Assembly (NCBI GenBank): GCA_040954595.2 | Contig: CM082576.2 | Coordinates: 1,984,001 to 2,048,000, forward strand | Length of the DNA stretch: 64,000 nt | Reading direction: 5' to 3' | Source: Balanoglossus misakiensis | Taxonomy: Eukaryota > Hemichordata | Shown here: positions 14,608-30,896 of the stretch, in pieces | How positions within the stretch are numbered: position 1 is the first letter of the stretch | How the letters are laid out: every line of letters starts with the position of its first letter | The notes under the pieces: model-generated | Told to the model about the DNA's origin: nothing | Seen by the model: the letters and a program-made list of their open reading frames with translations, nothing else | The model's database searches: none | Position numbers and translations under genes: made by a program

Positions 14608-15975
14608 ATGGCAAAAGAATTGAGTGTGTATGCTCTACATAAAAGACCAGACTTGAAAGACAATTGTGCCGATTTACTGAACAGTGAATGGTCACGAAGC
14701 AAAACTGCAAGGTAAAAGTTTGATATCCGCACGGCTGCACTACAGCACGTCCCTCCTTGCGATAAATTTACTGCAGTTTGTGTTATTATCAGTTGGCATG
14801 AACAGTGGTCTGCTTCTTATTTAGCCTCACATATTGTTTGCTGTGAAGTTCCTGTGATAGCGTCAAAATATTGTTGTGCACTCCAACTGGTACATCATCA
14901 TCATCATCATCATCATCATACCTCCACACCACCATCATCATCATCATGCTGAATTATTGGACAATTGGATGTAAAACTGACATCTTAACTCTCAGTGTTA
15001 TGGTGATGAAAACATCTCTTTCATTCAGACTCCACACACTAGACAAATCCACAGATGACCTCCCATATTCTCTTGTGATGGTTGAAAGAGACGCCAGTGG
15101 CCATGAGCAAGTTTTGGGCCACAGCAGACTTTGTAAGGTTATTGGTGAGAGCAATGCTGTTCTGGTGGAGTCGGGTAAGTTGATCTAAACTGAATTAGAA
15201 CCAGGTGCACTGAATTGCTATCCCCTGGTAATAGCCAACTCATATGTACCCTGTAATAGCAACAATTCTGCATAACCTATGTAGTATATTCCTCTTGGTA
15301 TTTAACCAGTGGTTGTTGACAAATCCAGAAGAGGACAAGGTCTGGGGCGGAGGCTCATGCAATTTACAGAACAGCATGCTGCAGACACAAGACATGAAGT
15401 CATGTATCTGTGCACTAAGGATAAACAAGATTTTTATGAACACATAGGATATGTTTATTGCAAGCCAGTTAACACAATGGGTGCTCAGGTAGGCGGGTTT
15501 TCTGTTCATATAGCTGTTTGGAAAATTGTCTGTTGAGAGACACAGAACATGTAGATGTGGTTACATTGGTTTTAAAAAGGTGCCAACACTGACTGAAGTA
15601 AAGGTCTTGTCTTGCAAATTATCATACTTTTGTGGCTGCAAAACAATGCCATTTATATTTAATAAAACAAATCATGGTGATCACCTTTATTTTTTTATAT
15701 TTTATGTCTGACAGATGTTAGAGACGTGTGACTGTCCAATGCCAGGACCAGACAACAATCTCACTTGCCAACAAGATTGCAAAAGTTCACCATGTCAGGG
15801 AAAGCAAGATACGTCATCCTGTGCTCCCAGCAGCTGTCAAGCCATCAGTGATTCTTGTTGTTCTCCCTCTCAATGTGCCCCTCCACCACCTCCCCTTCCC
15901 CCTCCTCTCAAGTCAATTGAAGCCCCATCATATACTATACACTGGTTAAAGAAAGCCATCAAGGACTTCAGATGA
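14608..15975 (+). CDS. NAA80: N-alpha-acetyltransferase 80 (actin N-terminal acetyltransferase)
   Basis: Four exons, 14608-14711, 15029-15174, 15310-15488 and 15715-15975 (stop TGA), give exactly 230 codons (229 residues). In known orthologues this GNAT enzyme uses acetyl-CoA to acetylate the processed acidic N terminus of actin in the cytosol. The first exon carries HKRPDLKDNCADLLNSEW, closely matching the human HRRPELLDACADLI block, and splices into RLHTLDKS. The acetyl-CoA loop RRGQGLGRR lies at about residues 90-98. The FYEHIGY block of the GNAT fold follows in exon 3. The last exon is Cys- and Pro-rich, with a polyproline run (PPPPPLPPP); the mammalian protein also has polyproline, which binds profilin. 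The start is the only ATG giving the conserved N terminus. It is tail to tail with CHAC2. Confidence 0.95.
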
Positions 15976-16370
15976 AGTTCAAGAATTTCGACAATGTCGA
16001 CGACAACAAATGTACGGTGCTATGCAAGACGTCATATGTTTAAGCAATAACCCCTACCGCTAGTCAAAATGTCTGAATACATGTAATTGCTCTGCTATTT
16101 AGTGATCAGTAGAATGCATAGTGTTGCATTTGGCTGAAATACCCTATTAGAGTAGTGTTCTGTAATGTCAACAACTTATCATCTTTGTGATAGATAATCT
16201 AAATCTGTGTGCCTTTTGTTCTCTGATAAAGCTGTGCATGCAAAGGTTGCTAATTATAGGAAATTATAATGAGCAATGCTTCTTGCTGGTCTGAGAGATG
16301 CCAGTTCCATAATGGCATCGTCATTCAGGACATTAATGAGACAATGTAAGTCGGCATTCATTGAAATCCA

Positions 16371-16401
16371 TTTATTCAAGTAAAATAACATTCAAAATAA
16401 A
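16371..16401. terminator. Overlapping 3' ends of NAA80 and CHAC2
   Basis: AATAAA on the minus strand (16371-16376) fits CHAC2, and AATAAA on the plus strand (16396-16401) fits NAA80. Cleavage 10-30 bp past each signal would make the two mRNAs overlap by a few tens of bases. The 400 bp between the NAA80 stop and here hold no gene. Confidence 0.5.
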
Positions 16402-16654
16402 TATAGAAGCAAACAAAAAACAGCTAGGGAAAAGAATGCCTAGTCATTTGCTGTTTCAAACAGTACATACATACCATGTTATCATTCAGTCATTCACAAT
16501 TACAAGGTATTAAGAAGATCAAGGTTGCTGCAAAGAAAATATTCCTGAAGACCTCGACAGAAGCTCCTCTTCATTGTGAATATATATTAAAAACCAATTA
16601 TGGATTCTGTAAATTAATTATTATATAGCATGTCACCCAGAAAATGCCAGCAAT

Positions 16655-17631
16655 TCACTGTTCACCGAGTGCTATCACCTTCCTCTCCAATTCAAAGAGG
16701 TGATAATCCTCTATGCCATCAAAGTTCTCCCTGAATGCTTTGGCTAACTCCAGTAAATACTCAATGTTCTTGCCACTTGGACCCACTGATTCATATATTT
16801 GTTGGGCTATATCATCCAGAGGTGCCTCTCCGAGGTAGTTTGGATTCCTTTCTGAGCCGATGTAAATGGTGACTGGGATGGGTTTGATGCTGTTGTCAAC
16901 TGGATGAAAGAGGACTGTGGTCGCCGAGTAACCACCCTTTTCTCTGTAGTCCAAATGGTCCTTCACTTTTTGAATTTCTTCTTGAGGTACTTCATAAGCA
17001 ACTCCCCACACAGTCTCCTGTATGATCAAAGAATAGTGTGATACCCAAATGGAAATAATGATACATTACATGGTATCAAGCACTCCTATTGAAAGAGCCA
17101 CATATAAAGTTTATTGTTCATGCTCATATGGCAAATCTATAATTTCAGTATTTAAAACAGTTTTGCTATTCTGAACTACATAAATGATAAAAAAATTGTT
17201 TTGGAATTGGAACTCACCGTTGGATCCTCTATAAGAGTCACAACTCTGCCAGGCTGAAAAAAAAAATATAAATATTACGTAAATGGGACAAATGATGCTG
17301 AGCAAGGTCACTCTAGCTGCAGCTAGGTCACTCGGAGTGATCATGACAATCAAACGGTAAACACAACCATGTCACGCGACACGTAGAGTTATAGAACGGT
17401 GAGATCCACCGAAAACTGCTGTCTTGAAACGTCTACTACAAAATGATTTGAAATCATGATTCCAGCAGATTAGGCTGGACCTTCACAATCACATACCTTT
17501 CCTGGAACACCTCGGTGATCGGTGCTGCCTTGCCAAAATCTCCTCTTGAACCCTCGCACGTAACCACTTATCCTTCTTGTGAACGGAAAATCTACTTTCC
17601 ATATTAAAGATCCATATCCGAATACCCACAT
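16655..17631 (-). CDS. CHAC2: Glutathione-specific gamma-glutamylcyclotransferase 2
   Basis: Three minus-strand exons, 17631-17497, 17253-17218 (36 bp) and 17017-16655, join at phase 0 into 178 codons (177 residues). Human CHAC2 is 184. The ChaC family cleaves reduced glutathione to 5-oxoproline and Cys-Gly in the cytosol. The protein opens with [17 protein letters not shown], the family's nucleotide-binding-like loop. It continues with [10 protein letters not shown] across the first splice, [12 protein letters not shown] in the micro-exon, and DYREKGGY, whose Glu is residue 83, the catalytic position in the human enzyme. The end [10 protein letters not shown]...LFELE is typical. The gene is intact. 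Confidence 0.96.
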
Positions 17632-18207
17632 GTTAAAATATGTCTGTGCACCAGGTGTACTGTCGTACCCGCTCAGTGGTGCAGCTGCTGTAATCTTGTG
17701 TTTGGCGTCTGCAGCGCAGCCAGCCGGTTAAAGTTATGGCAGCTGATCGTAATGCCGGTATATTTTTGCTTTAGTTTGTGTGCAAGAAAGAGCCCCCGAT
17801 GATTACAGAGAGCTAAATTAATTCAAAATATACATAATTTTAGCCTTTACCAACACCAAGTCGCAAATGTAATGGATTTTGTGCTTCTTGATATTAAATG
17901 AAACGGCGTCTGTTAATTTGGAGCACTTTGAGTGTCCTCGCCTAATTTGGCTGTTTGGAGGCGCTCTATTAGTATCTGATACGCTCAAGTAGACCTTCCT
18001 TTGCTATGATGTATACTAGTCTACCACCCTCAATCGCTATTGGTGCTTTATTAATTAGGTTATGTCCATTTGTGTTTGGTCATATCAACTTCACACAGCT
18101 TGAATCTCCAGCTTTAGTCCACTTTGTTGAAATTAGCATTGAATCCCAGGTTATGAAGTAAGGCAAACACCAAAATTACTACCAAGTTTAATGCTGAATT
18201 TGATAGC
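17632..18207. other. CHAC2 upstream region, no gene seen
   Basis: This lies between the CHAC2 start codon and the probable 3' end of TMEM229B. It must hold the CHAC2 promoter and 5' UTR. No TATA box, open frame of interest or repeat was recognised. Confidence 0.5.
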
Positions 18208-20755
18208 TTTATTCAACAATCAAGTTTTGTGCATATACATTAAATTTATTCACAAACTAACATCAAATACATTTTAATAATTTGCACATAAAAACCTTTG
18301 AAAATACTTTATTTGTTGCATTGAACAGAGAAAAAAGATAGTGGTCTTCCTGAAATCAATATGGCAGCTTTGAAATACATGTACATGTATCACTAATGCA
18401 AATACTTCAAATGTGAAGTGAAATTTCACAGCAAAATTTGACAAAATATTCATCAATAGATTACCTTAAAAATCAACATCATGTTACAACTACATTGGCA
18501 AAAGCATGAAATGTACTGGAAGACATAAATATAACACAAACACATCAATCCACTGCATTCACTCCACTGGGATACTTTGGAGCCAGCTAGGCCTGGCAGT
18601 TTTTCATTTTTGGAGACAAATTTAGCCCCATATGCATTGAAATGGCAGGCAATTATTTAGGAATGATAACATCACTCACTCACAAAACAATTAAAAAGAA
18701 GAGAAATAATGTAAGTTGTCATGGTCTTTCGATATAAACTTATTGATTACAGTACACATTAGATTCAGTCCTGTGCAGGCACTCCAACACTCTGTGTCAC
18801 AGTGACCTTCAATCATATGAAGGTCAAGGTACACTGTACCAATAAAATCTACATTTACCCAATATAAACATGTAAATGTCTTATATGGAAATTGTGCAAA
18901 GTGTAATGGCATTTTGCATTGTTTTTAAATGTCTCTTGCTTTTAGACTTTCATCAATATGTGCACCTCCAGAATTAACATTGAATCCATTTATGATCTCT
19001 GGAGGCTGACAAATCAAATGAAAATTGCCCTTTAAAAGAACTGACCTAAAATATTTGAACTACAGGAATTTCCCATAAGGAAATATTGGGGGGGGGGGAT
19101 ACTTAAGTGATAAAACAGCATAAATGTATGAAGAATTCAATTAAGAAGTAACATAAACATGCAAAGCATTCAAAATAATTCACACCTAGCAACAGGTGGT
19201 TGTAGGCTTTATGCAACGCAAAGCTTCACAATATGGCATGTTTAAACTGCACTGTTTGACAATTCAATGCAATGCTATTTACAGAAAAATGCCAACAGAT
19301 AAAATTGTACCTCGACAAATCTATATCAGTTCAAAAGAACACAGACATTTTATGGTCTCCTGCTGGCAATGGAGCACAAGAAGTCTTTGGAATCACTGCT
19401 TTTGGGAAGGTTTGTCCATGGTCCAATGCAATATACATGTAACAGGCAGTGAAAAAGCTCACAGCAGTCAGTGTTGTTTGAACTGTGAAGAAGCAGACAT
19501 CCCAATGTATTGATGAACACATCTTCATGTAATTACATGTATGCAAAAAAGGGGTAAAGAATCTATTATATCGACAGGTACACTATGCTTATTTCCATTC
19601 AAAGAACCCCTGAGAAAGGTCTAGTTTGAGAAAACTTAAATCTGGGCGAACAGCTGCAATACCAGAAACTGAAATTTGGCAGTAGACATAAAATAATATA
19701 CAAGCAAATACATCCTCATTGCTATGAAAATTTACTTTCAGTACAGTTAATCTGAAGTGGTGTCAGTTACAGTAATGATACAACTGTATATATAATAAAA
19801 TAGGATTCTTTCCTGTAAATCAGGTGTCTTTTTTACTGTGATATATTCAAATTGGAAAACCTTGGATCCCATATATCTACTGTAGAGAATCACATCATTT
19901 AATTTTTCTTGTTCAATTTAAATTCAAAAATTCATCTCTAAAAATATGTTTTGTAAATTTGGTTTCATTTAAACAAGTTTCATCCTTACATCCATATTTG
20001 CTATTTGCACCATTGTTAAGTGTGAAAACTGAATCATCAACTGACTTTTCTTTGGTAAAACTACAACACACTGAAAACAGTGGAAGTTAAAATTCAACAG
20101 TAAATGTCCGTGTGCTGCCATTCTTCAGTTTTCTTCAGTTCTTTTCATCTCCTCATCATGGAAAGCGCGTTCATATTAAGCACAGAATTTTGATATTGCC
20201 ATTAACAAAATAAACATAAATATCTATGTATTGCTTTTATATCACTCATTCAAATTGCAGACAACTATTTTTAAAAGACACAAATACTAAGTCTCCTGAT
20301 GAGTGAGTCCAGTGACTCACGAAACAGCGTTGTAGAAATTTTACCGCCTTTCGTTTCTCCTACCACCCTACATACATACATACATACATACATACATACA
20401 TACATACATACATACATACATACATACATACATACATACATACATACATACATACATACATACATACATACATACATACATACATACATACTGTGAGGTA
20501 AAAACAGCTGCCTTGTAAAAGTAAATGTGCACTACACTGGTGGTGCTTCTACTACTCATTACTCAAATACAACAACATGAAAAGTGTACATCATTCTTTT
20601 CAAGATGGGCTGGAAATAAACCATCATGAAACAGTGACTTATTAGCCTTGTCTTCCTTCAACATAACAGGTGATATATAATCCAATCCAAAAATAGATGC
20701 TCTTCATCTGTAAATGGATTCACATATATTCAACATGAGCTCTCACATCTTTCAT
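18208..20755 (-). other. Probable long 3' UTR of TMEM229B
   Basis: No coding exon is seen on either strand. AATAAA on the minus strand (TTTATT at 18208-18213) is the first strong signal before CHAC2, so the TMEM229B transcript may run about 2.5 kb past its stop. The region is AT-rich, with a G run near 19089 and a long tetranucleotide array at 20369-20491. Confidence 0.4.
20369..20491. repeat. (TACA)n microsatellite, about 30 units
   Basis: About 120 bp of perfect tetranucleotide repeat. The open frames reading HTYI or MYVC across it are artefacts of the repeat. Confidence 0.97.
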
Positions 20756-23184
<2,429 letters not shown>

Positions 23185-26100
23185 CTACTGACTATAACTG
23201 CCGCGTCTTTTGATGTAAGTTTGGCAGCCATCTTTTGGTCTGTTTGTCATCAGATCTAGCATTTCATATGACTGTTCAGGTACCCAGGTGAAATCAAACT
23301 CCGTCAACAATCTTGCCATAAGCACCTTGACTTCAATCTGCAAGATGATGATATTCAATGGAGGATTGTAAGATGAAATTTCTATTAATGGAAGCGTGGA
23401 CGGCAGGATGTCATGTATAGTAAAATATAAGTTCCGAAAGAGGGACAAGCTTTCTTTTTTCCTGTTTGTTGCCACTAGGAGAGGTCAACCAAAAACAAAT
23501 CACACATTTACCAAGAAGTGCATTCATTTACATAATTGCAAAGAAATCAGAATCACATGGACATACCAACATTTTGACGGTTGGTCAAATTTTCCACCTG
23601 GACAAATGCTTTTATAATGAGACGAATTAACTTTTAAAACTCTGAAAAATGAGTCTTGAGTTGCTGTAGACAATAGGCAGTGCTACGTCAAATGGTCCCC
23701 AAGTCACGTTTCTTGGTTTTTCTTACCTGTGCAAAAGTTTTACCGATGCAGTTTCTTGGACCCAGAGAGAACGGGAAATATGCATAGATGGATCTGTGAA
23801 AATAAATTTTGTGAGGAAATTGCAAATAATTGTAATGGAGTGCTCTGTGGCTAAAAACTAAGTATCGTTCTCTGGCGATAAAAATATTCATGTCGCAATA
23901 AAGGATGATGACTTACTTTTTTCCGAATTCATCAAATCTGTCAGGATTAAACACAAGCGCATCTTCAAAGAAGTCTTCCATCCTGCTCATAACATATGTG
24001 CTAAGCTGTCAAATGTGATGGAAACATGTAAAATACTTGAGTCTGTGCAGGCATACATACTTGCAACGTATGTGAAGTGGTAGGTAATGCGTGGCGTGCG
24101 AAAATGCAAGTCGATTTTCAACTGTTTACAGTGAATTAAAACACGAAACCATAACCTAATGTGTCAATTTGTGGGTACAAAAACAGCATCATACATAAAA
24201 CGTCTACAAATGTCTACTTGTAAATGGCAAGACTACTTCTTCTTGCATAAATGCAAACAACTTTTCCTGATAGTTCTTTATGGCCTGCAACTCATGCGAA
24301 ACAAAATGTGACCTACCATAAGATTGCTGTGGGCGGGTACTTTTATACCAGCAAATACTTCATCTTTAGTGTTCTCGCGCATTATGCGTGTCGCCGGTGG
24401 ATGGAGTCTCAAAGATTCCTTCATAACCTGCAATAAAATATCCTTTTTTTAAAAACCATTATTGATTCATCACCAAAATCGTTTGCAAAACTTCCAACAG
24501 ATAACATCCTCACATAATCTCCCTTTGTACGGAAACTTTTCAAGGAAATCCTGCGTTTTGTTTGCATGATGTCTTCTGTCCTACGTGAACATGATGAAAC
24601 AAGATTAACATATTCATAACTTTTTAAAACAGCCTTTTCTCCAAGTGAGTTCAATACCTTGGATGTGTATGAGAGTTTGCCAAGGTCTTCATACTCCACA
24701 AATTTTCTACCATTCAAAACATAATCAATTTCGGTTTTTAATCTGTAAATGACACAATATTTTTTTTAATTTTCCACGCTGATGGTATTATGATATACGC
24801 AAAATTAGCGATGTCCAAAGAATATGCTTGCATTTAAAAGGGACATAGTTTCTAACTGTAGCTAAAACATCGCCGTCCACTTGTACAGAGATGATGCAGT
24901 AACATTGACTATAAATTCCTCATTGCACCATCTATATAAGGTTTTAAAACAGAGGTTGATTGATGTAAGTCATTTCGGCCACATCTTGGTGAAATTATTA
25001 CAGGATGTACATCAACAGCACATGCAGAAACGATGGTCCGAAATTCGATCATCAAGTGTTGAAATGTTGAGATCTTGTGGTTGTTTCTCATGCCATTTAG
25101 AATATATAATCACCGACCTCTGTTCAATTTCAGGGTATCTCAGTAATTCCATCAAAGTAGATGACAGCTGATTCGCCGTAGTCTCTTGTCCTATTTGTTA
25201 TAAGAGTAGGAAAATATGATTATAAATGATTATAAAGAAACATTAAATTCTTAGTGTCCAAATACATGTACCATCTGATACAGGCAACATAGGGCTTTAT
25301 CGCACTAATTCTCTACTGTACAGGAAAAAATCTTCCTTTTAACTTAATTTGATATAACTTGTACGTCTATTGTGCTTCCTATATTGGACTCGTTGAGTTT
25401 TCTGAAGTTTGTTGCAAAATAGACTCTACCATCTTCTAACCATACCAGAAATAACAGCAGCACTACCCAACATAATGTTAACATCCCCTAAGAACGGAAA
25501 TTTGTAAACAATGGAATGTCTTTACAACAAATAATTTAAAACTCTACCATGAAATTCCGAAAACAATATATTTGGTACTTACCAGCTACAAAGAACGTTA
25601 TAAACTCATCCACAACATCTACCATTTGAAAATCCGGATCACGCAGGTAATCTGTAAATAACAACAGACGCAAAGTAGCTGACTTTAGTTTTGTGCGCCG
25701 GCAAAGGAAGAGGAAGAGTGGATGCAATCATCTTGATAAATTGTCTCATTTGATTTGACCAAATAAGCAACTTTCCTAATACGGTAGCTTGCAGCCAATG
25801 TGATATTTTATCTGCTGATATGTGCGATATTATTGATATGATATTGCCATTCTCTACTGCTGTATAGCCCGTTTCTACAAGTGTATGTTAAAGTGTATAC
25901 CCGATGCTTTCAGGATACATCCCAACAGATCACTTTTCGCGTCCTGCCCTCTGGAGAGAGCAGCTAGCCTCCTTTCAACTTCTTCTTGGCCTATTCTTCG
26001 GAGAGCTCTAATAGTTCTTCGCACTTCCTCTCGAACGCGTGCCTTGAAAGGATTATACTGTGAACACAATTTTTTAAAAGTATGATGAGTAAACGATTCA

Positions 26101-28922
26101 CTAAGTTATGAATTCATTCGCTGTTTCCTACAAACAGAGAAAACATTCATTCTGGTCAAATTTTCCGGTCATTTCTGTTGCATATGACTATACATGTTTC
26201 TATAGAATATAATTGTCTGAATATATTATTTATACAGCTAACAGCTTTGATTTACAGAATCCAGCGTTGTGATTTACAACGACTAGGAATAAAAGTATAG
26301 TAAGTGTTTGTGGCATCATTTCCTATACCCTCAGGTCTTGCGACATCATATTCTTACCTCTTCAAATGGATTAAAAATCTTCTGTACGAGCGCCTCCAGA
26401 CACAGCTTTACGTCTTTTGAGAATGAACTTTCTACCTCGGAAAACACGTTCAAATCCATATCAAATGCAACCTGTTCATAAGAGTTCGGACATTCAGACA
26501 TGACGAAACAGCCCTTGATACACTGTTTTGCTATATAAGAGGCGGACATGAAATATGGATATTATAAACTATTTGAACTTAAATACACTGTTCGGTAATT
26601 GTACATTTGAAGGGTAAGGAATGCAAAATATGGGACGAAAAGAAAGAAAAGGGTCAATAAATCATTACTTTATGATATGACTGGTATTTTCGTGAAAATT
26701 TGGTCAAACCTTTGCGATAATATCCAAGGCAACGTTGCTGAATTCTTCAATCATGACCACCGGAGTCTTCCCATCAGCCACTGTTATCAGTTTCTTGATC
26801 AACAAATCGGCGCTGTTGTTATATTGGCCCATTAAGTTCATAAGCAATCTGAAAGATGAAAATACGTGAGTCACATGAGTGATAGAATCAAGGGAAGTAT
26901 TAAAACCAGAGAATCCTAAACATATGTATATTGTGAGAGCGATGGTGCATCTTGGGTGATTTTTGCATTACATGTGTTCATGTGCTTCTCACTGTGACGA
27001 CAGGACAGTAGTGTTTACAAGATCATGAGGCATGGTATATATCGCTCTAATGGATGGTTTGCAGTTCTTTGAGAGACTGATATTCTATAGACGATGTCAG
27101 TATGGGGAATGTTCAGGAAGTTTTGAAACGGTCTTGTTCACAACTTAAATTCCTTCCGTTTATTGAGTAAGATACCACTGATGTGTACTGTATTTGTTGG
27201 TAATATTTACCGACTGAAAGGCGATGTCTGTGACCAGTTTTTATGACTTTTAATAAAATAACAGACAGTGGAGCATTAATTTGTTTCTTCTTACTTGCGA
27301 TGGAAAACTGGGTCAAGCAGTTGTCTCCTCTTCAACCCTTTTGCACGATCGATCTCAAATGGTAGACCATGGCCCACGAACCGCTCGCCATAAATAGAAG
27401 AAATTGGTTCGTATGCACTTCTTGGCTTTGGTGCATTCATTGTAATTAGCAGGTACTGAGAAAAGCCAAGAATAACGCCATCATGATCAAACTGATATGT
27501 TTCATCAAATCTTGTAGCACATGTATATTTGTTTATTACATATGCACTTGACGTTTAGAACGAAAATTGGATATTCACTGGGAACATGATAACAAGCAAA
27601 AGGACATCGTAAGGCTGTTTGACAGTACGTTAAACTTTTAAATATCTTCCATCTATACATTCACGCACGCACGCATACACAAACAGACCTTTACAGCAGC
27701 AGGATCCAAGACAATCACAAAAGCTTGGTGCATAAAAAACAAGACAAAAACTGGTCCGTGTTCCTTGGTCCTAAAGGGTAGAAATAAAAGTAACAACGCA
27801 AGAGCACTTTCATGATCACTCCAAAACACTCCAGAATATTTCGTCACGTTTTCAGCGATAATAATTGTGTTTAAACAACACGAGGCGGGTGGTCACTCAT
27901 CAACATTTGAAGCATACTGCTTGTTTGTAGACTGGAAACAACTTGCACTTGCATATCGTATTTCACCATTTATTATGATCAAAACGCTTAAGTTTGTGAG
28001 TACTTCTTCCACGGAGTTCCAACCGTTAGTATGATCACATATCCAATTTGACTTGAACGCACGAGAATTAATTTAAGTGATTTTTAACCAAACCTAAACA
28101 TTAAACCGAAATTAAACTTCTAAACTTCTTCTGTATTTCAAAAACTGAGGAAGTGGTTGTACATTTTGACAAATAGCTTGAGTTTGATCAGTAATCATGC
28201 TTACCACTCGTAACAAAATTCATGCATCCCCTTGCCTTTCTTTGAGCCTTTCATCAGTTCTGGCAGGTTTCCAAGAAAGAAACTGTGAAACAGAAAAACA
28301 ATAACACAGTTATCAAAGAAAGGTCCTTAAAATATGTGAAACATATATCGACTGTGATAAAACTTGGAAAATTTGCAAAATATTTCCTAAGTGACTGCAC
28401 CAAATTTGCTGAAACATTCTGTTCATAAAGACATCTGATAATACGTTGTGTAAACTTCTGTAGCAAACATTTGCCATTAGAGGAATGAACCCAGATTTAC
28501 CCGGCCGACCCCATTAGCCTAGCCCTGGGTGCAAATTATGACCGAAGAGTAAACAAACGGAGCATATTCAGTACATATCTGGAAGTAAATCATTTTGCTA
28601 TAAAAAATGCCAGAACACAATATCACTTGTAAGGTGGTGAATGTGTGTGTACGGTAGGATGACCATGACCCCTCGCCCTGCGGCCCTACAAGTTTAACAT
28701 TCGCGCACCCAGCAGCGTATAGGCCTACGTTTATGAAAGGCCAAATGGGTTTTTTGTAAATGCCTACCTGTTTCTCTTTGGTCCTGGTATATGTCCGTAC
28801 TTCCAGTGTTGGCGAAAAATGTACAAACTGAACCCTGACACACATATGAGTATTAAGGAGAAAGCACTCAACACAATCACGGTCAGGAAAGACCAGACGT
28901 TGGAAAGGAGAAATAGCGTCAT
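23185..28922 (-). CDS. Cytochrome P450, CYP46A (cholesterol 24-hydroxylase)-like
   Basis: Fourteen minus-strand exons: 28922-28768, 28282-28205, 27770-27689, 27455-27295, 26848-26710, 26471-26358, 26057-25901, 25651-25583, 25190-25118, 24742-24658, 24427-24317, 24005-23917, 23793-23727 and 23337-23185. They give 511 codons (510 residues; human CYP46A1 has 500). P450s of this type are ER-anchored haem monooxygenases; CYP46A1 makes 24-hydroxycholesterol. Residues 1-40 form a hydrophobic anchor followed by GHIPGPKRN. The oxygen-binding helix is AGQETT (318-323, split by an intron). The ExxR motif is E375-R378. FNPDRF is at 427-432. The haem loop FPFSLGPRNCIG has its Cys at 453. The acceptor at 24006 was chosen because it restores LSTYVMSRM and the frame. 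All key residues are present, so it should be active. Substrate specificity is inferred from the family only. Confidence 0.93.
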
Positions 28923-29542
28923 AGTTTTGGTTGGGGTTCGTATCGTTTCGCTGACTTCGTTGTTGTGCTGCGGCCAATGGATGACGTGCGTATACCAATT
29001 GGCTATCAACTGACAAAGGTCGGGCGACACCTGACACTTTTGATAAGGTGCTCAAAAGAGAGATAGTGAACGTTACGTGTGCGCAGTCGCAGTATACATG
29101 TATTGACTTTTTTGCCTGGAATGCAGCATTACAAACTCCTAGACTTTTAACGGACAAATGTACAGTTTGGGTATTAGAAATGGCAGAAGGCTGAATTTTG
29201 TGTAAAGGTGTTCTGGTGGAAAAGTTTATGTAGGGAACGACACTAGACCGTGTAAGCCCTAATATTTAGGATTAACAATTTGATTTCCAAGGAAACGGTA
29301 GGAAATGGATATTGCAACAGTTTTTTTTTCTGGACACCACGATCGATCCCCCCAGTAGGTCTTTTAAGCACAGAAGAAAAAAGTGATCAACCGTTAGTCA
29401 TTATTTTTCCTAACTGACATGTGTTCGTTTTAAACACGGGAAATCAGCAGACAAAGCACTTCTGCCAATACTGTCAAACGAACAAAACTAAAAAAAAGAA
29501 TATCTTGTCATCTACAATTTTTTTAGAAAGATTAACAACAAA
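28923..29542 (-). promoter_or_regulatory. P450 upstream region
   Basis: This holds the promoter and 5' UTR of the P450 gene by position. An in-frame open stretch continues upstream of the chosen ATG to about 29030, but the ATG at 28922 is the one followed at once by the hydrophobic anchor. No TATA box was identified. Confidence 0.4.
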
Positions 29543-30896
29543 ATATAGCTGCAAGCAGCGATGACGGGCCCAAGCTTAAGCCGAAGGTCAGAGGTCATAA
29601 GTGGTCACCCAAAATTTGGGCAACAAATTTTGACCCCATACTGGTCCGTGTCCCACAAGAACAAAATCTCTAGCCCTATTGGTTCGCCTACAATTATATA
29701 TGTGCATAATTAATGAGGTAAAGTGTAAGGCTCCATCAGGAGTTCCATCCCTCCAAATGCCAAGGCTGTAGCTGCTGTGCATGCCGAGATATGATAAAGT
29801 AGGTCAAAGGTCACCTGAGGTCACCCAAAATTTGGGCAAGAAATTTTGACCCCATACTGGTCCATGTTCAGCAAAAATTAAACCTCTAGCCCTATTGGTT
29901 AGCCTGGAATTAGGTATGCACATAATTAATGAGATAAGCAGGTGTCACAGGTGACCCCCAATTTTGGCTTTTAAATTTTAGTCCCAACCCTCCAAACGCC
30001 AAGTCTGTACCTGCTCTGGAAGCGGAGATATAGGAAAGTAGGTCAAAGGTCACCTGAGGTCACCCAAAATTTGGGCAAGAAATTTTGACCCTATACTGGT
30101 CCATGTTCAACAAAAACCAAACCTATAACCCTATTGGTTGGCCTGGAATTAGGTATGCACATAATTAATGAGATAAGCAGGTGTCACAGGTGACCCCCAA
30201 TTTTGGCTTTTAAATTTTAGTCCCAACCCTCCAAACGCCAAGTCTGTACCTTCTCTGGATGCCGAGATATATGAAAGTAGGTCAAAGGTCACCTGAGGTC
30301 ACCCAAAATTTCGGCAATTTTTTTTTTTACCCTATACTGGTCCATGTCCCACAAGTACAAAACCTCTAGCCCTATTAGTTAGCCCAGAATTAGGTATGCA
30401 CATAATTAATGAGTTAAGCAGGTGTTACAGGTGAGCCCAAAATTTTGCCTTTTATTTTGGTCCCATTTTGCTCACGGGCCAATAGAGAGTCACAGTACAG
30501 GACCATTGCACAGATGTGGACATAGCATCATAGCTTAACTATAGAAAGTATAGGCCTATGGCTGGGTCCAAAAAATATGAAATATAATATTTAAAAATCT
30601 TCTTCTCAAAATTGACTTGGCCCAGAGCCTTGAAATTTGGCATGTAGGACACTGACCATATGGTCCGCAAAATGATTTCACAGAATTTTGATATCGTCAT
30701 TCATATGCAAATTAGGCCCATTTGAAAACTTTGCCCATATATGGTCATCAGGTCACGTGACTAATTAAACATTCACAAGAGTACAACTCATGCTCTCATT
30801 GGCCTGCACCATTGTGCCAAGTTTGAGATTTGTAGGTTCAGCCGTTTTCAAGATGTACTTGACGAAAAAAACTACACAAGAAAAAGAAGTAGAAGA
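29543..30896. repeat. Dispersed repeat element, copy 1 of a tandem pair
   Basis: It begins with ATATAGCTGCAAGCAGC (palindromic GCTGCAAGCAGC) followed by GGGCCCAAGC. It contains internal subunits of about 239 bp (at 29801, 30040 and 30279 by their AGGTCA pairs). It ends in an A-rich tail just where copy 2 starts with the same head. No transposase is encoded; the open frame at 29588-29782 recurs in copy 2 and is a repeat artefact. The head and the hairpin tail of copy 2 look like the ends of a nonautonomous transposon, but I cannot assign the class. Confidence 0.85.

Noticed and set aside
20271-20559. Open frames rich in MYVC or HTYI
   Set aside because: They are translations of the TACA tetranucleotide repeat.
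23917-24000. First choice of acceptor (TTAG before CACATATG) for P450 exon 12
   Set aside because: It breaks the reading frame. The CAG five bases upstream restores LSTYVMSRM and gives exactly 511 codons.
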